Below, one piece after another: positions 12,436 through 24,549 of a stretch of DNA of 64,000 nt (positions are counted from its first letter, which is position 1; every line of letters begins with the position of its first letter). The notes under the pieces are model-generated. The model had not been told where the DNA came from. It made no database searches and was given only the letters and a program-made list of their open reading frames with translations. Made by a program: the position numbers and the translations under genes. The DNA is from Buxus sempervirens (lineage: Eukaryota > Streptophyta > Magnoliopsida > Buxales > Buxaceae): assembly GCA_947561395.2 (NCBI GenBank), contig OX387189.1, positions 21,514,329 through 21,578,328 of the forward strand, read 5' to 3'.

Positions 12436-13024
12436 AAATTAAAAAATTACGGATTTGTCCCTCGACTTGACCAATTTGATTGATTCGACTGATTTGACAC
12501 TTTTGGGTATCTGCAGATTGCCCCCTGCGAATTTTGGTTTAAACCCTGGGATATTTTGCATGTTTGGATATTTACGGATTGCCCCTTGAGATATTTTTTT
12601 GTTCCACTCGCCACGTGTGCGGCTTTTTGTCACGTGTGCAGCTTTCTGGGTTTGGCTCGGAAACTTTGACAGCTCATATCTCCTTCATCCGGACTCCGAT
12701 TTGAGCAAACTAAGTTGCGTTGGACTCGTATCAGAGCCCTCTATCCAATGATATAGGGCTAAGCACCTGGTTCGGGGTTCAAAAAAAAGTCAACTTTCAG
12801 CTCACCCTCAAGTTTGACCGGCCCACAGAACCTTCATCCGGACTCCGATTCCAGCAAACTCAGTTGCGTTGGACTCGTGTCAGGATTCTCTATCCATTGA
12901 GATAAAGCAAGGCGGCCAATTATCACTTGATCAAAAGGTCAAATTTCAACCCCTCAGGGTTTGACTTTTCTGCTAGGGTTTTCATTTTTAGCACTTCCAG
13001 GGGTGCAAAAATAAGGTGCTTACA

Positions 13025-13042
13025 GCAGTCCCTCTTTGCCGA
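13025..13042 (-). other. Polypurine tract
   Basis: Read on the minus strand, GGCAAAGAGGGACTGC lies directly before the LTR start at 13024. The full element has GCAAAGAGGGGGCAGC at the same place (47,046-47,061). This identifies 9820-13024 as a 3' LTR and places the element's body at higher coordinates. Confidence 0.75.
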
Positions 13043-15190
13043 AGTCACCTTGGGGATGAACGGCAATGAAAATAGAAGAACCTTGTTTTTGCGCCCAGCA
13101 TTTCTGTCGACGTGATTGATGAGCTTAAATCCTCTTGATTTTCATAAAAAGGGGGTGGAGACGACAAGCGTTGATCTCCAAAGTAGTGAAAATTCCAACT
13201 GGTTTCCACTAAGATTTTCGAAGTTTGCTCACCCACTTCGGGTTTCTGGGAGCAACTTCTAATTTTGATTCAGATTAAAAAGGGTGGGGTTGGACTTAAG
13301 CTCATCAACCCGTTTCGATGTTGATGCAAGGCACTCAACAGTTTTCTCTTTCTCTTGTTTGTTCCATTAAAGTTTTTAGGTGATTTCCGACTCCTGATTT
13401 GGGATTTGATTTCAGATTTTTTTTTTTAGGGTTTGGATCAGGGACTGGAAGGAACGAAGAAGGAGGAGATGCTCTTGGTGAGGAGGTGCTCTTGGCGTTG
13501 ATCGGTGCCTCAAGGGAGCTCACACACCTGTCTTACTCTATTTACAAAAGTGGGAAATGAAAAAATTTACAAATGGGGCCATCTTGCCCGGAGATTTCTT
13601 CTTTTTGTCTTCTTCTTCTTGAGAGGTTCTTTGTCTCTTTCTGCTTTCTCAGAGGGGAGGGTGCTTCTGCCAATCCCTGTTTTAATGAGGTAGGGGCTTC
13701 CCAGTTCGAAGTAACCCCACTGGGGATTGGTGGGAGTCCCCACCATCTCACTTTTTTGCGTAACTCAGTTCCTTTTTGTCGGGTGTGAGTTGATCGGCCT
13801 TCCGGCTCTTGTCTTTCTGAGTGGAGGCCCTCCCTATTTGGAGGAGGAGATCATCACTTAGGCAAACACTGGGGCTTCTCTTGAGAGGACCGTTCCACTG
13901 AGGATTTGCGGAAGCCTTCTTGCATTTGTCTTTCTTTTGCAAAACCAACCTCTTCAGACTGGGCATGGTCTTGATATACAGCTTCAGGTTTCTTGGACAT
14001 TCCGCTGGGGAACAGAGTCAGCTTAGGGACAGAGGAAGTCTTTGTCATTCCCCCTGCCGGTGTATTACTGCATCGGCTTTTCGCTATTTTGCCTTTCTTT
14101 TGTTCTTGGCCTCTAGACATTTCTTGACTCCTTCTGGTTCTTTTGCCTTGCCTGGGCCTACAAAATTCTCACAAAGCAGTGAGGTATTTGAAATTCAAGT
14201 TGCAGGCACTTGACTTATTGTGTGTGCAAGTGCATATGACTGGCATGAAGCATTTTTTTTTAGCTTTTCAAAAATTGTACAAGTGATTTTAAAAGAGAGG
14301 CGGGACCAGTGACCATGGTGAACTGCCTTGTTAGCTTGAGGTGCTTCAGGACGGTGTTCTTGACACGCAATCCCATGAGATTCTTGACTTGTGCCGGCGG
14401 AGGCCTAAAAGATGAGGGGTGTTTCAAGGAGTGTTCCCCCCTTTCCCAATTTTGGTTTTCTCTTACCCTGACCCAATTTTTTTCAGGGTGGTTTTAGGAT
14501 TTTGCAATTGAGGGTTTTTCCCTTTTCTTTTCCCTTGGGTTAGTCCCAGTCCCGGTTTATGGGTTTTGGCCAACTTGTACATCATGTCCCATAGATCCGA
14601 GAGGTCTTTATATTAGGACGAAACATCGGCTTGGTTTTAAATATAAGAAATGAAGGGATATAAGGCCCAAATTCTTATCTTTTCATTTTCAGGTTTTACT
14701 TTGTGTCTTGCCAAAGCTCGTTCTTCTTTTTAGATTCCTTTCATCATAGATCTGCATGAATCCCATTGTCACATTTTCTGCAATCAGAAAGGACTTTTTG
14801 ATAGGACGAAACGAAGGCTGGGGTTTTTAGCTCATGAAAGAAAGGGAATATGGTTCAAAGTTTCTTTGTACATGGGTCAAGCCATGTTCCACCCTTTTCT
14901 TGGCTGCTTGGGCTTTACCATTGCCTTTTGCTTTCCTTCATTTTCCTTTTTTTTGAGGTCTTTTGTGGCCTTCGCCTTTTTCCTATGCTTTTTTTTTCTT
15001 TTGCTCTGGGATTATCTTAACTTTTGCTTTGATTAGCAAGTCCCAGTGTATTTTTTGCTTTCTTCCTCTCTTCTTTGTTTCTGCTCATTCATGACTTTTC
15101 TTCTTTACCCAGCGCCAGATTTAGGGCTCATGACTCAGTGGGTTGGAAGAAAGAAAATTTTGGCTCAAGTGGTTTGACCAGAGATATGAC
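13043..15190 (-). mobile_element. Internal 3' region of the truncated Tat-like element
   Basis: This is about 2.1 kb of sequence between the polypurine tract and the point where host chromovirus integrase resumes. No known protein domain is visible on either strand; open frames are short and disagree with each other. Two similar stretches around 14,600-14,670 and 14,790-14,860 share TAGGACGAAAC and look like an old internal duplication. By position it corresponds to the region of the full element that holds its antisense genes. The right boundary is diffuse. Confidence 0.5.
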
Positions 15191-15386
15191 CTTGAAAACT
15201 GGGGAAATAAAGCAAGGATGGCCTTTCATTAGAGGACCATACAGACATTAGAGGACATGTTGCGATACTGTGTGCTGGATTGGGGTGGTAGTTGGAGCAG
15301 CCACTTGAATTTGGTGGAGTTCACTTATAATAATAGCTACCAGGCCAGTATACAAATGGCACTGTTTGAGGCATTGTATGGTTGTA
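15191..15386 (+). pseudogene. Chromovirus integrase fragment 2 (core)
   Basis: The translation near 15,225-15,386 matches the third catalytic region of gypsy integrase: [21 protein letters not shown] and [12 protein letters not shown], ending FEALYGC. The segment between VSGLP of fragment 1 and this point is missing, as is the catalytic glutamate motif upstream of RTIQTLED. It is cut at 15387 by a solo LTR and continues at 17,226. Confidence 0.85.
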
Positions 15387-17225
15387 TGTAGACACCCCAA
15401 ATTGCACTACAAGATGAGAAAATAAAGAAAAATATTTAATTGAGATTTGAAAAAGGTCAAAAAAGGTTAAAAATTGGCCAAATCTATTCTGTCCGCATTT
15501 GATATGCGGACGAGCCTTGACCGCATTTGATCTGCGGACATTACGTGACTGCATTGAAAATGCGGACAAGGCATGTCCGCAATGCAAATGCGGTCATGCG
15601 TATTTTTGGGCATTTTCATAAAAAATAATTTTTTAAGCCTTGTTACTATTTTTTACCTCTCTCTAGGGTTTCGTCCGTCCGTTTTACCCTCATTGGTTCT
15701 CATATTTACTCCAACTCATGTTTCTAAAACTGAATTAAAACATTCTAGAACCCCACCCTTGCCCTTGCTCTTGCTTATAAATAGAGGGCCTCTCCTCAAG
15801 CAAATGGCTGGAAATTGTGCCTAAGAATTGTGCCAGAAATTGAAGATTGGAAGAGCTCCAAGTGAAGAAGAGAACCCCTGTCTCTTTGCTTTCTCAAGTC
15901 CAATTAAGCTTCTCTCCTCTTTTATTTTCTAGTTTTAATTTCTATGATTATTCTGATCTTCTCCCTTTCTGTAGAATAAGGCCTGTGTGTGATTGTAACA
16001 CCAAACCTAAATCCAAGTACCTCAAGCATCTTCTTTAGCCGTAAAACGTGAAGAGAGTTCTAGGGGAAAAGAGGACAGGAATGGATCCGTAGGGCTGACC
16101 CCCATATGCGGTAATCTTAGAAATGTGTAGTTGTAATATGTTGTTTAGGTTATGTGATTGATTATTGATGAAATATGGAGGAATACCATGAATCTATGCT
16201 GTTCATAGCATTAGATCTTATTTTCCTCCTAGATTTTGATTTTTACATTGTTTTCTCCCTTTTTTATGTTTTTTATTATTTTTATCATTAGGCTAGGATT
16301 TTGGGCTGCCATGATCTATATGGTAAATCTGAAATCCAAAGCCTTAAATTAACCTCTGGGGTTTCATGAGGTGATTTTTGGAGTTGCTTTGATTTTTAAG
16401 GAAAGACCCTATGGTCTAAACTCTCCATTTTTGATGTTTTTCATCAATATGGATGAATCTTGCTCAGATCTCTTAATTAATGAGAAACCTGAACCATATG
16501 TACCCTAGATGGTTTTGATTCATTCTTCAACTTCATAAAGTGATTTTTGGTTTATTTTCAATTTTGACAGAAGACCCTATAGTCTAAACTCTCCCATTTT
16601 GATGTTTTTCATCAATATGGGTGTATTTGGTATTAGATTTCTTAATTAATGAGAAATCTGGGCCAGATCTATACCCTAGATTGTTCAGATTCAATTCTTC
16701 AATATTTTGTAAAAATAATTTTTTTTATTATTATGTAATTTCTAGATTTCAAAGATTTAATTTAAAGCTAGATTTTTACTTTGGATTTGTTTTCTTTATC
16801 TTGATTTTAGTCAATCATGAAGCCCAAGGAATGGTATATTCATAAGAAGGATCCAGAATTAATTGGATCATTCATATGAAAAATGCCATACATTTTTTAT
16901 GCTTTTTCTTTTACTTTTGATTTGATTTTTATTGGCAAGCCTTTTTCAAAAACATGAACAATACTTGGCAACCACCTTGTGTGGATGAACAGGGGTGCCT
17001 AACACCTTCCCCTATTCATAACCTAATCTCCTTACCCATCTCGGGTTTATTTTTTTTATTAGAGTTATTTTTACTCTAATTTTGTCTTTTATTATTTATT
17101 TTATTTGATTATTTTGGTGTCCATTCACACCCTAAAAAAAAAGAATGGTGGTGACTCCATGATTTTTATTGAGCCCGTGTGATGATTAGGAAAGTCATTG
17201 AATTGATTTTTTCCCATGTCTCACA
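15387..17225 (+). mobile_element. Solo LTR of the Tat family
   Basis: A complete LTR, TGTAGACACCCC at 15387 to CATGTCTCACA at 17225, 1,839 bp, same family as the 1.82-kb LTRs of the full element. It has a palindrome cluster (15,491-15,595), a TATA box (15,776-15,786, TATAAATAGAG), one stem-loop element near 16,030 and a PBS-like GGTGGTGACTC near 17,147. No PBS or polypurine tract flanks it. Flanks TTGTA (15,382-15,386) and CTGTG (17,226-17,230) agree at three of five bases and differ by transitions, as expected of an old target duplication. It splits integrase in frame, giving ALYGC then CRSP. Confidence 0.88.
15491..15595 (+). promoter_or_regulatory. 21-bp palindrome cluster, 4 units, LTR U3
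   Basis: Units at 15491, 15519, 15547 and 15575, exact 28-bp period, 7-bp linkers. Arms here are mostly GTCCGCA and TGCGGAC, so both arms carry the compensating change relative to the GCCCGTA/TACGGGC arms of other LTRs. TATA box 181 bp downstream. Confidence 0.9.
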
Positions 17226-17353
17226 CTGTGCATGTAGATCACCCATTTGCTGGGAGGAGGTTGGTGAGAGGTAGTATTTGCGACCTCAGATTGTGCAAGA
17301 TAGCGTTAAGAAAGTGAGTTTGATCAGATAGCGTCTCTTGACTGCATAGAGCC
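17226..17353 (+). pseudogene. Chromovirus integrase fragment 3
   Basis: A short piece encoding the segment after the integrase core: CRSPVCWEEVGER (first Arg codon and others mutated), a Pro-Gln-Ile-Val-Gln stretch, then RLLTA. A TAG stop lies before RLLTA. It is bounded by two independent LTR insertions and continues at 19,784 with SRQKSYANNRQRDLRF. Confidence 0.85.
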
Positions 17354-18084
17354 TGTGCGCACCTAAATTTTACCTAGATCGCACACGGGGCGCACGTGTA
17401 GTTCGTGCATGCCTCGGGACATTCGGAGTCTCCACTGCCTGAGAGGTGCAGGCAGACACGGTGTTTTCCCTATTCGGGTCTAAGTCTGGTTTGCGGCTTT
17501 TCAGAGTTCTAGCTAAGTCCTCGGTTACTTCCGGGGAAGTCCTAAGACACCCCGGCCCGCCCCGTCAGTCTGACGGGTCCCTCGGGTCTCCCTGGTTTTT
17601 TGAGTCAGTCTCACCCTTCCTAAGCCAGCATGCCACTTTATTTGGTCTGGCAGGACCCTCTGGTGGTGTGGGCCCCTTTTTATTTTATTTTATCTGTTTA
17701 TTTAGGTGAGATGGGTCGGATACGGGTCTCGTTGGATGACCTGTGGGTTGCCAAGGTTGGGCTTGGGCCCAACAGGGTTATTGGGTAACCCTTTTGGTTT
17801 ATTTATTTAACTAAATTATTTACAAACATTTGGGCTTTGATTTGGCCCATGAGCTAGGGGTCAAGTGGCCTGGAGCCCATTCGTTGAAAATGGGCCTGGT
17901 TTGGGCCAGTCAAATATGGGCCCAATAATTGGGCCCAAGGGGTCTTGGTGGGCCCATCTAGGCCCACAGTCCAAAAATGGGCTAAAAATAGCACAAAAAA
18001 CTTATTAAATCGAGTCGAGCCGGTTCAGGTTGGAATGGATTCAACCGGGCCGGAAAATTACATTTTTAAGTTATTTTCATAATT

Positions 18085-18189
18085 GCCCATATTTGCTATA
18101 TGGGCGCGCCTTGCCCGTGAATATAATACGGTTCAGGCTTGCCCGTATAATAAATACGGGCATGCCCAAACCGTACTGAGTTTACGGGC
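18085..18189 (-). promoter_or_regulatory. 21-bp palindrome cluster, 4 units, second cluster in solo LTR
   Basis: Units at 18085, 18113, 18141 and 18169, exact 28-bp period with 7-bp linkers. Unit 1 has arms GCCCATA and TATGGGC, unit 3 GCCCGTA and TACGGGC: a paired change that keeps the palindrome. Confidence 0.9.
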
Positions 18190-19000
18190 TCATGCAATTT
18201 TGCATTTTTGGTGCCGATTCTGCTTGGGATCAGTTCAGTGTCCTCTTTGGAGTGTTCTGCAATGTCTGTCGGGGTTTGAAATGTCTTCACAGCAACACAT
18301 GAGCCCACTTCTTAGCCATGTTCTTCTTCCTTTTTTCTTTTGTATTCTCCAAAGAAGCAAGCTTTCCTTTTACTTTTCTTATCACTGTTATTAAGAAGGA
18401 AAGGGAAAGAATTTACAGGGGTGCATGGGAGGATTTAAGGGAACAATTCAGTCTTTAAATAGATGCAAGAACGGGCTTTATGCCACTTCGGACATTTTCT
18501 AAGCCTTTTGGGAAACTACTCTTCTCCCATGGATTCCCACCTTGTGTGAGAATTCTCATGACATGCCAAACACAATAAACAAGTTAGAAATACAACTAGA
18601 AAATGAGAAAAAAAAGATTAGAAGAAATACCCAAGACTAGCTTATTTCAAGTTATGTTGAATACAATGTAGCAAAAATACTTACAGTGTCACTTGCTTGT
18701 TTTTGTGAGTTATGGATCTTTGATGATTTCGGAAGCGCTTCCGCGTCTCCTTGAATTTCCAAATTGGGTTTTGAAAGGAGTTTTGTGGGGTTCTTATGCT
18801 AAAAGGGTAAAAGGGCAGAGTTTAGGCAGGGTTTGGACTAACAAGGGGTATTTTGGGTATTTGGTGTTCTGGTATTGGGGTGGCAGGGTTTGGGCAGAGT
18901 TTGGACGTGGGAATGCTGAAGAAGGAGAGGGAGAGGGCCTAAGATCTTGGCTTGTCCGAATGGGGGGCTGGCCTCTCTATTTATAGGTAAAAAAGATCAT

Positions 19001-19215
19001 GCCCGTATTTGAAGTGCGGGCATGCCTTGTCCGTATTTCAAATGCGGGCATGCCTTACCCGTATTTCAAATGCGGGCGAAAAACGCACATTTCCAAATCT
19101 CGCCGAATCGGACGTACGAGACGCGTGTCCCGCCGTCCAGTGACGCGCGTCCTCTTCGAGAAGTTTGCCCGTATTTGAAATACGGGCATGCCCTGCCCGT
19201 ATTTCAAATACGGGC
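19001..19215 (-). promoter_or_regulatory. 21-bp palindrome cluster, 5 units, at LTR promoter
   Basis: Units at 19001, 19029 and 19057 (28-bp period, linker ATGCCTT), then 19167 and 19195 (28-bp period, linker ATGCCCT). Units 4 and 5 are perfect 7-bp inverted arms, GCCCGTA and TACGGGC, with centres TTTGAAA and TTTCAAA. The minus-strand TATA box lies 16 bp downstream. Confidence 0.92.
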
Positions 19216-19783
19216 GAGCACGTTTTTAAAATGTTTGGATTTCAAACCATTATTCAATTTGATTTTTTTGTAAAGATTTTATTCGATTTTTTCGATTATT
19301 TTATTAAAAAACGAGATTCTTTTATTTAAAATATTTAATATATTAATAAATACATTTATTTTATTGGTTTATTCTATTTTCTGCTGCCCTTTTGCCACAT
19401 GGGCAGTCTTTCTGAAACTTCAGCTGCCCATAACTTCTTCGTCCGGTGTCCGATTTCAGCAAACTTAGTGTCGTTGGAACCAGCTCGGAACCACCTATCC
19501 ACTGGGATCAAATTTGGTAGCTGAATTGGGGTCGATCAAAAAGTTAACTTTTCGCTCACCAAAAGTTTGACCAGCTCATAACTTTCTCATCCGGACTCCG
19601 ATTCCATCAAACTCAGTTGCGTTGGAACCGTGTCGACATGCTCTTTTCAATGAGATAAAGTTTGATGGTCAAATTCACTTAAATCAAAAAGTCAATTTTT
19701 TGACCCCCTCAAGGTTTGACTTTTAGTTTGAATTTTCATTTTTCTTCATTTTAGGGGTGAAAAAATCAGGTGCTAACAGAGCC

Positions 19784-20296
19784 GTCAGAAAAGTTATGCG
19801 AATAATAGACAGCGGGACTTGAGATTCGATGTTGGGGATCAGGTATTTGTGAAGATATCTCCTTCTAAGGGTATTATAAGGTTTGGTAAGAAAGGAAAGT
19901 TATCACCGAGGTTCATTGGCTCCTTTGAGATAGTGAAGGAGGTAAGCCCAGTGGCATATCGTCTGGCTTTACCTACACAGTTAGGTGGAGTACATGATGT
20001 ATTTCACATCTCCATGCTACAACGATATATTCCAGATCCGAGTCATGTGATCGAGGTTGAGCCATTGACTATCCAGGAGGACTTGTCTTACGAGGAGAGA
20101 TCCGTCTAGATTTTAGATTAGCATGATCAAGTTCTATGAACTAAGGTGATACCTTTGGTTAAAGTTCTATGGCAAAATCACACAACCGATGAAGCTACAT
20201 GGGAGCAAGAGGATGAAATGAAGCGAAAATATCAAGATTTGTTTAATTCGTCATGAGGTAAATTGCGATGACGAAATTTATCTGTAGGGGGGAGAA
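19784..20296 (+). pseudogene. Chromovirus integrase C-terminus, chromodomain, polypurine tract
   Basis: The translation gives the integrase C-terminal domain (FDVGDQVFVKISPSKG, then KLSPRFIGSFEIVKEV, HDVFHISMLQRYIPDP). After a stop at 20,107 a degraded chromodomain-like tail follows (KVLWQNHTTDEATWEQEDEM, near 20,160-20,230). In chromoviruses this domain guides integration to heterochromatin. A purine run, GTAGGGGGGAGAA, sits directly before the 3' LTR at 20,297. The open part is 19,819-20,109. Confidence 0.9.
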
Positions 20297-20776
20297 TGTA
20301 AAACCCCAGATTTTCGATTACGTATTTGGGGAAATTATTCAATAAATTCTAATAATGACTTTGGTGGATATTTCAGGGAAGGGGTGAGCAAGGGTATTTT
20401 GGGGAATTCAGAAGAAATCGGAGTTTTATACTAATTAGTAGTAAGGGGTTGCTATTCTATAATTTGAATATTTAATAAATGTCGTAGAGAAAATTAAATA
20501 AATACAATTAAATGATAATGTATATAGCTTGGTAAGGTGGCAACCACCTGATCAATCGCATTGGTTTGGTCAGTGCAAAACTGGCACCCAACCCGGAACC
20601 GATTCACTACTGTAACAACTCGAATCCGGTTCAACAACCAAACTCAAGCTGTTACCAAAATAATGGGGTCAGAATGAACTAAAGTTAACAAGGAATTTTA
20701 AATCTAATTAACTACCTCAGAGTTAAGGTGGGAAATAAAACAATTCTTTATTCAAGTTAATTCAAATAAATTTACA
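20297..20776 (+). mobile_element. Start of chromovirus 3' LTR, truncated
   Basis: It begins TGTAAAACCCC directly after the polypurine tract. AT-rich sequence follows for at least 300 bp. A second LTR-like start, TGTAACAACTCG, occurs at about 20,614 and a TTTACA end at about 20,775, so a small additional element may be nested here. The boundary with the downstream Tat pol fragment is approximate. Confidence 0.5.
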
Positions 20777-22223
20777 ATGAAGAAACTAAATATTCATGAT
20801 GAAATCTACAATAGCAATTTCAATTCTACCCATAAAATTTTCTACCCCATCTACAATAGCAATTTCAATTCTACCCATAAGGTTCTCATAATTGAACAAA
20901 AGGAAGAAAAAATAATTGAGAGCCTTTGCTTTGAACAGCCAGTTGAACATGCAATAATAATGGAAAAGCATGAGCAAATACTCAGTACTAAAAATGAGCG
21001 AGACCTCAAACAATCAAACTGGGGCACTTGCCCACAGCAACAAAATGATTTGGATGTCGTCCCCTGTAAGTCTTTCGAGCATGAGGACGACGATGAGTCA
21101 TGGGAGACTCCACCTAAAATCATGCTCGCCTTGGAAAGGCATGAGAAAGGTCTCCAGGCCAACATTGAGGAAACTAAACCTATTAACATAGGTGAAATAG
21201 CACAATCGAAAATACTGTAAATTAGTAAAAGCTATCACAATTATTGAGAAAACAGATGATTGATTTTCTAAAGTCTTATTCTAATGTGTTTGCATGGTCA
21301 TATGAGGATATTCCCATGTTAGACACGGACTTGGTTGTGCACTAGTTACCAACAAAGTTTGAGGCCGCACCTGTAAAGCAAAAGCTCAAACGCACAAAGC
21401 TGGAATGGGCCTTAAAGATTAAGGAAAAGGTCACTAAACAATTGGATTCTAGGTTCTTGCAAGTGACAGACTATCCAGAGTGGTTAGCAAACATTGTACC
21501 AGTTCCAAAGAAAGACGGAAAGGTCAGGATGTGTGTTGATTACAGAGATCTGAACAAAGCAAGCCCGAAAGATGACTTCCCATTGCCACACATTGACATG
21601 TTGGTTGATAACATAGCGACACATTCGATTTTATCATTCATGGACCTACTGCTACTGTGTGATGCCATTCAGACTAAAGAATGCGGGCACCACCTATCAG
21701 TGGGCAATGACTCTGTTATTCCACGATATGATGCAGAAAGAGATAGATGTGTATGTGGATGATATGATTGCGAAGTCTAAAGAAAAAGAGAATCATTTGG
21801 TGAACCTTGGAAAGGTGTTTGATAGACTCAGAAAGCACAAGCTTAGGCTCAATCCAAATAAATGTGTGTTTAGAGTTACCTCAAGGAAACTGCTCGGTTT
21901 TATAGTGGGAAAGCGGGGAATTGAAGTTGACCCCATCAAAGCGAAAGCGATTTGGAAATGCCTCCTCCGTCGATAGAAAAGGAAGTGAGAGGTTTCCTTG
22001 GCAGACAGCAGTACATCAGTCAGTTTATGGCACAAATAACTCCCGTGTGCAAACTGATATTCAAGTTGCTAATGAAGGGCAACCCAGTGGTTTGGAATGA
22101 GGATTTTCAAGAAGCGTTCAAAAAAATCAAGGCATATCTGATGGGTCCACCAACATTGATCCCACTAGTCCCAGGGCAACCCTTGATTATGTATTTGACA
22201 GTCTCAAAAACGGTTGTAGGATG
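20777..22223 (+). pseudogene. Older Tat-lineage pol fragment (linker and RT)
   Basis: Decayed pol of a second Tat subfamily. The pre-RT linker (20,777-21,220) contains LERHEKGLQANIEETKPIN, matching the full element's linker, preceded by a duplicated 32-bp segment (near 20,800 and 20,850). RT follows in broken frames: VPVPKKDGKVRMCVDYRDLN near 21,497, then a deletion of roughly 30 codons after SFMD, then YVDDMIAK near 21,750, then the thumb and connection to 22,223. An LTR insertion splits it there; it resumes at 27,061. No gag or protease remains. Confidence 0.9.
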
Positions 22224-23740
22224 TGTGATGCCCCAAACCCGGGTCAATGCAAATCAAGCACCAAACTCAAATCTGAAGTGCTATATACTGGGCCCAAAGC
22301 AACTAAATACCAGACATTGCAGTTCAATTTATTTAACATTTAATATCAGAGTGTGGAAGTCTAACATCAATAAAATTAATAAGCGTGGATGGAAATATCA
22401 TCCAAACCATCACATCACAAATAAATCATAAGTCTTGTAAAATGGGTTCTATCACTATCACTCTCATAATCATCCAAAATAAAAATGTATGGTACTAAAT
22501 GAACGTATCATCTGTAACAACCTCCAATAAAAGTAAATCTACGCAGGATAATAATAATCCTTCGGATGAAAATTTAGCGAACTCTCCTTAAGAACCAACC
22601 CCTAAGTTGTGCTCACATAGATTAGCTGAAAAACAAAACAAAACAAAACATTGATGTGATACAAATATCTCAATAGGTAACACTATGCATGAACAAACAG
22701 TTTATATACATAAAAATAATCATGCTTTCATGCTCGATAAAATAAACGAATAATCATGGTACAATCACGATAGATAAAACAATACTTAATTAAAAGCAAT
22801 TTATCAAATAAGAACTATCTCATCAACATGATTCTCAACACATCAGTGCAATTAGAAAAACTGAAACTCAACCATCATATAACATTGTAGGACTCATGAA
22901 GAAAAGCAGGCCTTTAACAAGAAACTCTCAGTTCACTACGCCACCATGCAACTTATGAACGAAGCTAGTAATAATAACCCTCATACCAGTAACTGGAATC
23001 TGAAATATGGGGCTTAGACATCGACTTATTGTACACAAAACTCACATACCAGCAACGATATTTGAAATACGGAATTTGGCATGTACCACCCAAGCATGTA
23101 GTCCCTGAAATCTGAACATGGGGATGGCCACTAATCGACACATATAGGGCACCTCACTAGTAACTCGAATCTAAAATGAGATCCTATTGACATGAAGACC
23201 CCTCAATGCAAACTAACTTTCAAAGGAAGCGCAAACGCGAACTAGGAGTATCCAATCAAAGAAAAACCTCTTCACTCTCTAGCTTAACCCTATGGATCCA
23301 TATGCAGATATGCCCATTATACACCAATAGTAATAACTCACTCAATATCAAAGAAATTTAGAAATAGTGCCTAGTGCCATATAGGGTTTTCCAAAGCTTA
23401 TACACTTTCGAATAAGTAACTCAATCTACTAATTCTGGTGTGAAGTTTTTCAAACAAATATTAGTGATCAAACTCTTTTAAAATATACTTATTTGGAGTA
23501 AGTTTTATCCCATTCGAGTCAAACCAGTTTGTGAAATAACTAAAATCCATGAATACCCTGGGTAAGACATATTTTAACAAAACAGATCCAAAATACTCTT
23601 TAAATTATTTTTAATCTAACGATTGACGGAAACAGTTCGTAAACACTTAATATTTGTTGGTTCAAAGGTTTAATATCCTTAGAAATCATTTTATAATGAA
23701 ATTTTCCTCAAAATTCAAAAAACTCAGGAATCTGTGTTGA

Positions 23741-23960
23741 TCGCTCGACCCACGCGCTCAAGCGAAATGATTAGGCAATCTCGACATTTAATTTGATCAG
23801 AAATATTAACGGGTGCTCAAGCGCTCATGTTGAGTGACCTAAATATTTTAAGAGTTTTGAACTGTCGCTCAACCCCAATCGCTTAAGCGATGTGTTGAGT
23901 GACTGGTTAAGTAGAAATTACAGGCGAGTCGCCTGACAGGATCGCTTAAGTGATCGTGTC
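23741..23960. promoter_or_regulatory. Nested palindrome cluster, third LTR family
   Basis: Several inverted repeats built from GCTCAA/TTGAGC and ATCGCTTAAGCGAT: for example 23,864-23,903 has 10-nt ends GTCGCTCAAC and GTTGAGTGAC enclosing ATCGCTTAAGCGAT, and 23,940-23,955 is a 16-nt near palindrome. Spacing is irregular. It parallels the CCG/CGG palindromes of the other LTRs but shares no sequence with them. Confidence 0.65.
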
Positions 23961-24549
23961 AAGCGCTCAACAAATAACGGCTAATTCCAGAAACTCGAAA
24001 CATACGTTCAAGGCAATAAAACCTATTTTGTACATTATAATCATCTTTAATAACATCCAAAATCATATAAGTAATATTCAAAATCAAGCCATTTGATCAA
24101 AACAGTATTAAACAATGTTTAACGACTAATCGGTGTGCTACCTACCTCTGTACGCTCGAGAGAGTGTTGTCTCTCCTTCTTCCTCTTCTATCTTCTTAGT
24201 TTAGGATCTGATCTCTCCCCTTTCAGCAACACAGAGCTCCTTCTGGAGTACAGAACTCTCTAAGTCCAGCAAAACTCCACAGTTTCTCTTCTTCTTCTCT
24301 CGGTTCTTCCTTCTCTTTTCTCAGCCGCCAGAGACAAAGCTACGTAGGTATACAATTTAGGCGTATGATACAATAAGAAACCCTATTTTAATACAAGCTA
24401 TCCCATGCATCACATCTCTACCAACTACCATACAACTAACCAATCAGATTTAATATAACTCTTAACATTATACTCACCCCAATATCTCATGATCCAACAG
24501 TTGGATTCGCATCATACTCGAAATCTCCCTCATCCATGTGACCACCTTT

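Larger units (their letters stand above)
9820..13024 (-). mobile_element. 3' LTR of a truncated Tat-like element
   Basis: A 3.2-kb LTR running on the minus strand from TGTAAGCACC (13024) to GGTGCGCACA (9820). Evidence for the orientation: a polypurine tract lies just outside the 13024 end, and a minus-strand TATA box (12169-12178, TATAAAAAGG) sits 12 bp downstream of a palindrome cluster. The termini match those of the solo LTR at 17,354-19,778, so the two are related subfamilies. The left flank is ACAGC; no matching duplication follows the truncated right side. Open frames inside are chance. Confidence 0.8.
17354..19778 (-). mobile_element. Solo LTR with perfect GAGCC duplication
   Basis: A 2,425-bp LTR from TGTGCGCACC (17354) to GGTGCTAACA (19778), flanked by identical GAGCC (17,349-17,353 and 19,779-19,783). 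The chromovirus integrase frame is continuous across it once removed. Orientation is set to minus because a TATA box (18,975-18,985, minus strand) lies 16 bp downstream of a five-unit palindrome cluster. A second cluster lies at 18,085-18,189. No internal region remains, so it formed by LTR-LTR recombination or an equivalent deletion. Confidence 0.92.

Noticed and set aside
13854..14120. 88-codon Lys/Ser-rich frame in the truncated element
   Set aside because: No domain, overlapping frames on both strands of similar length, element decayed.
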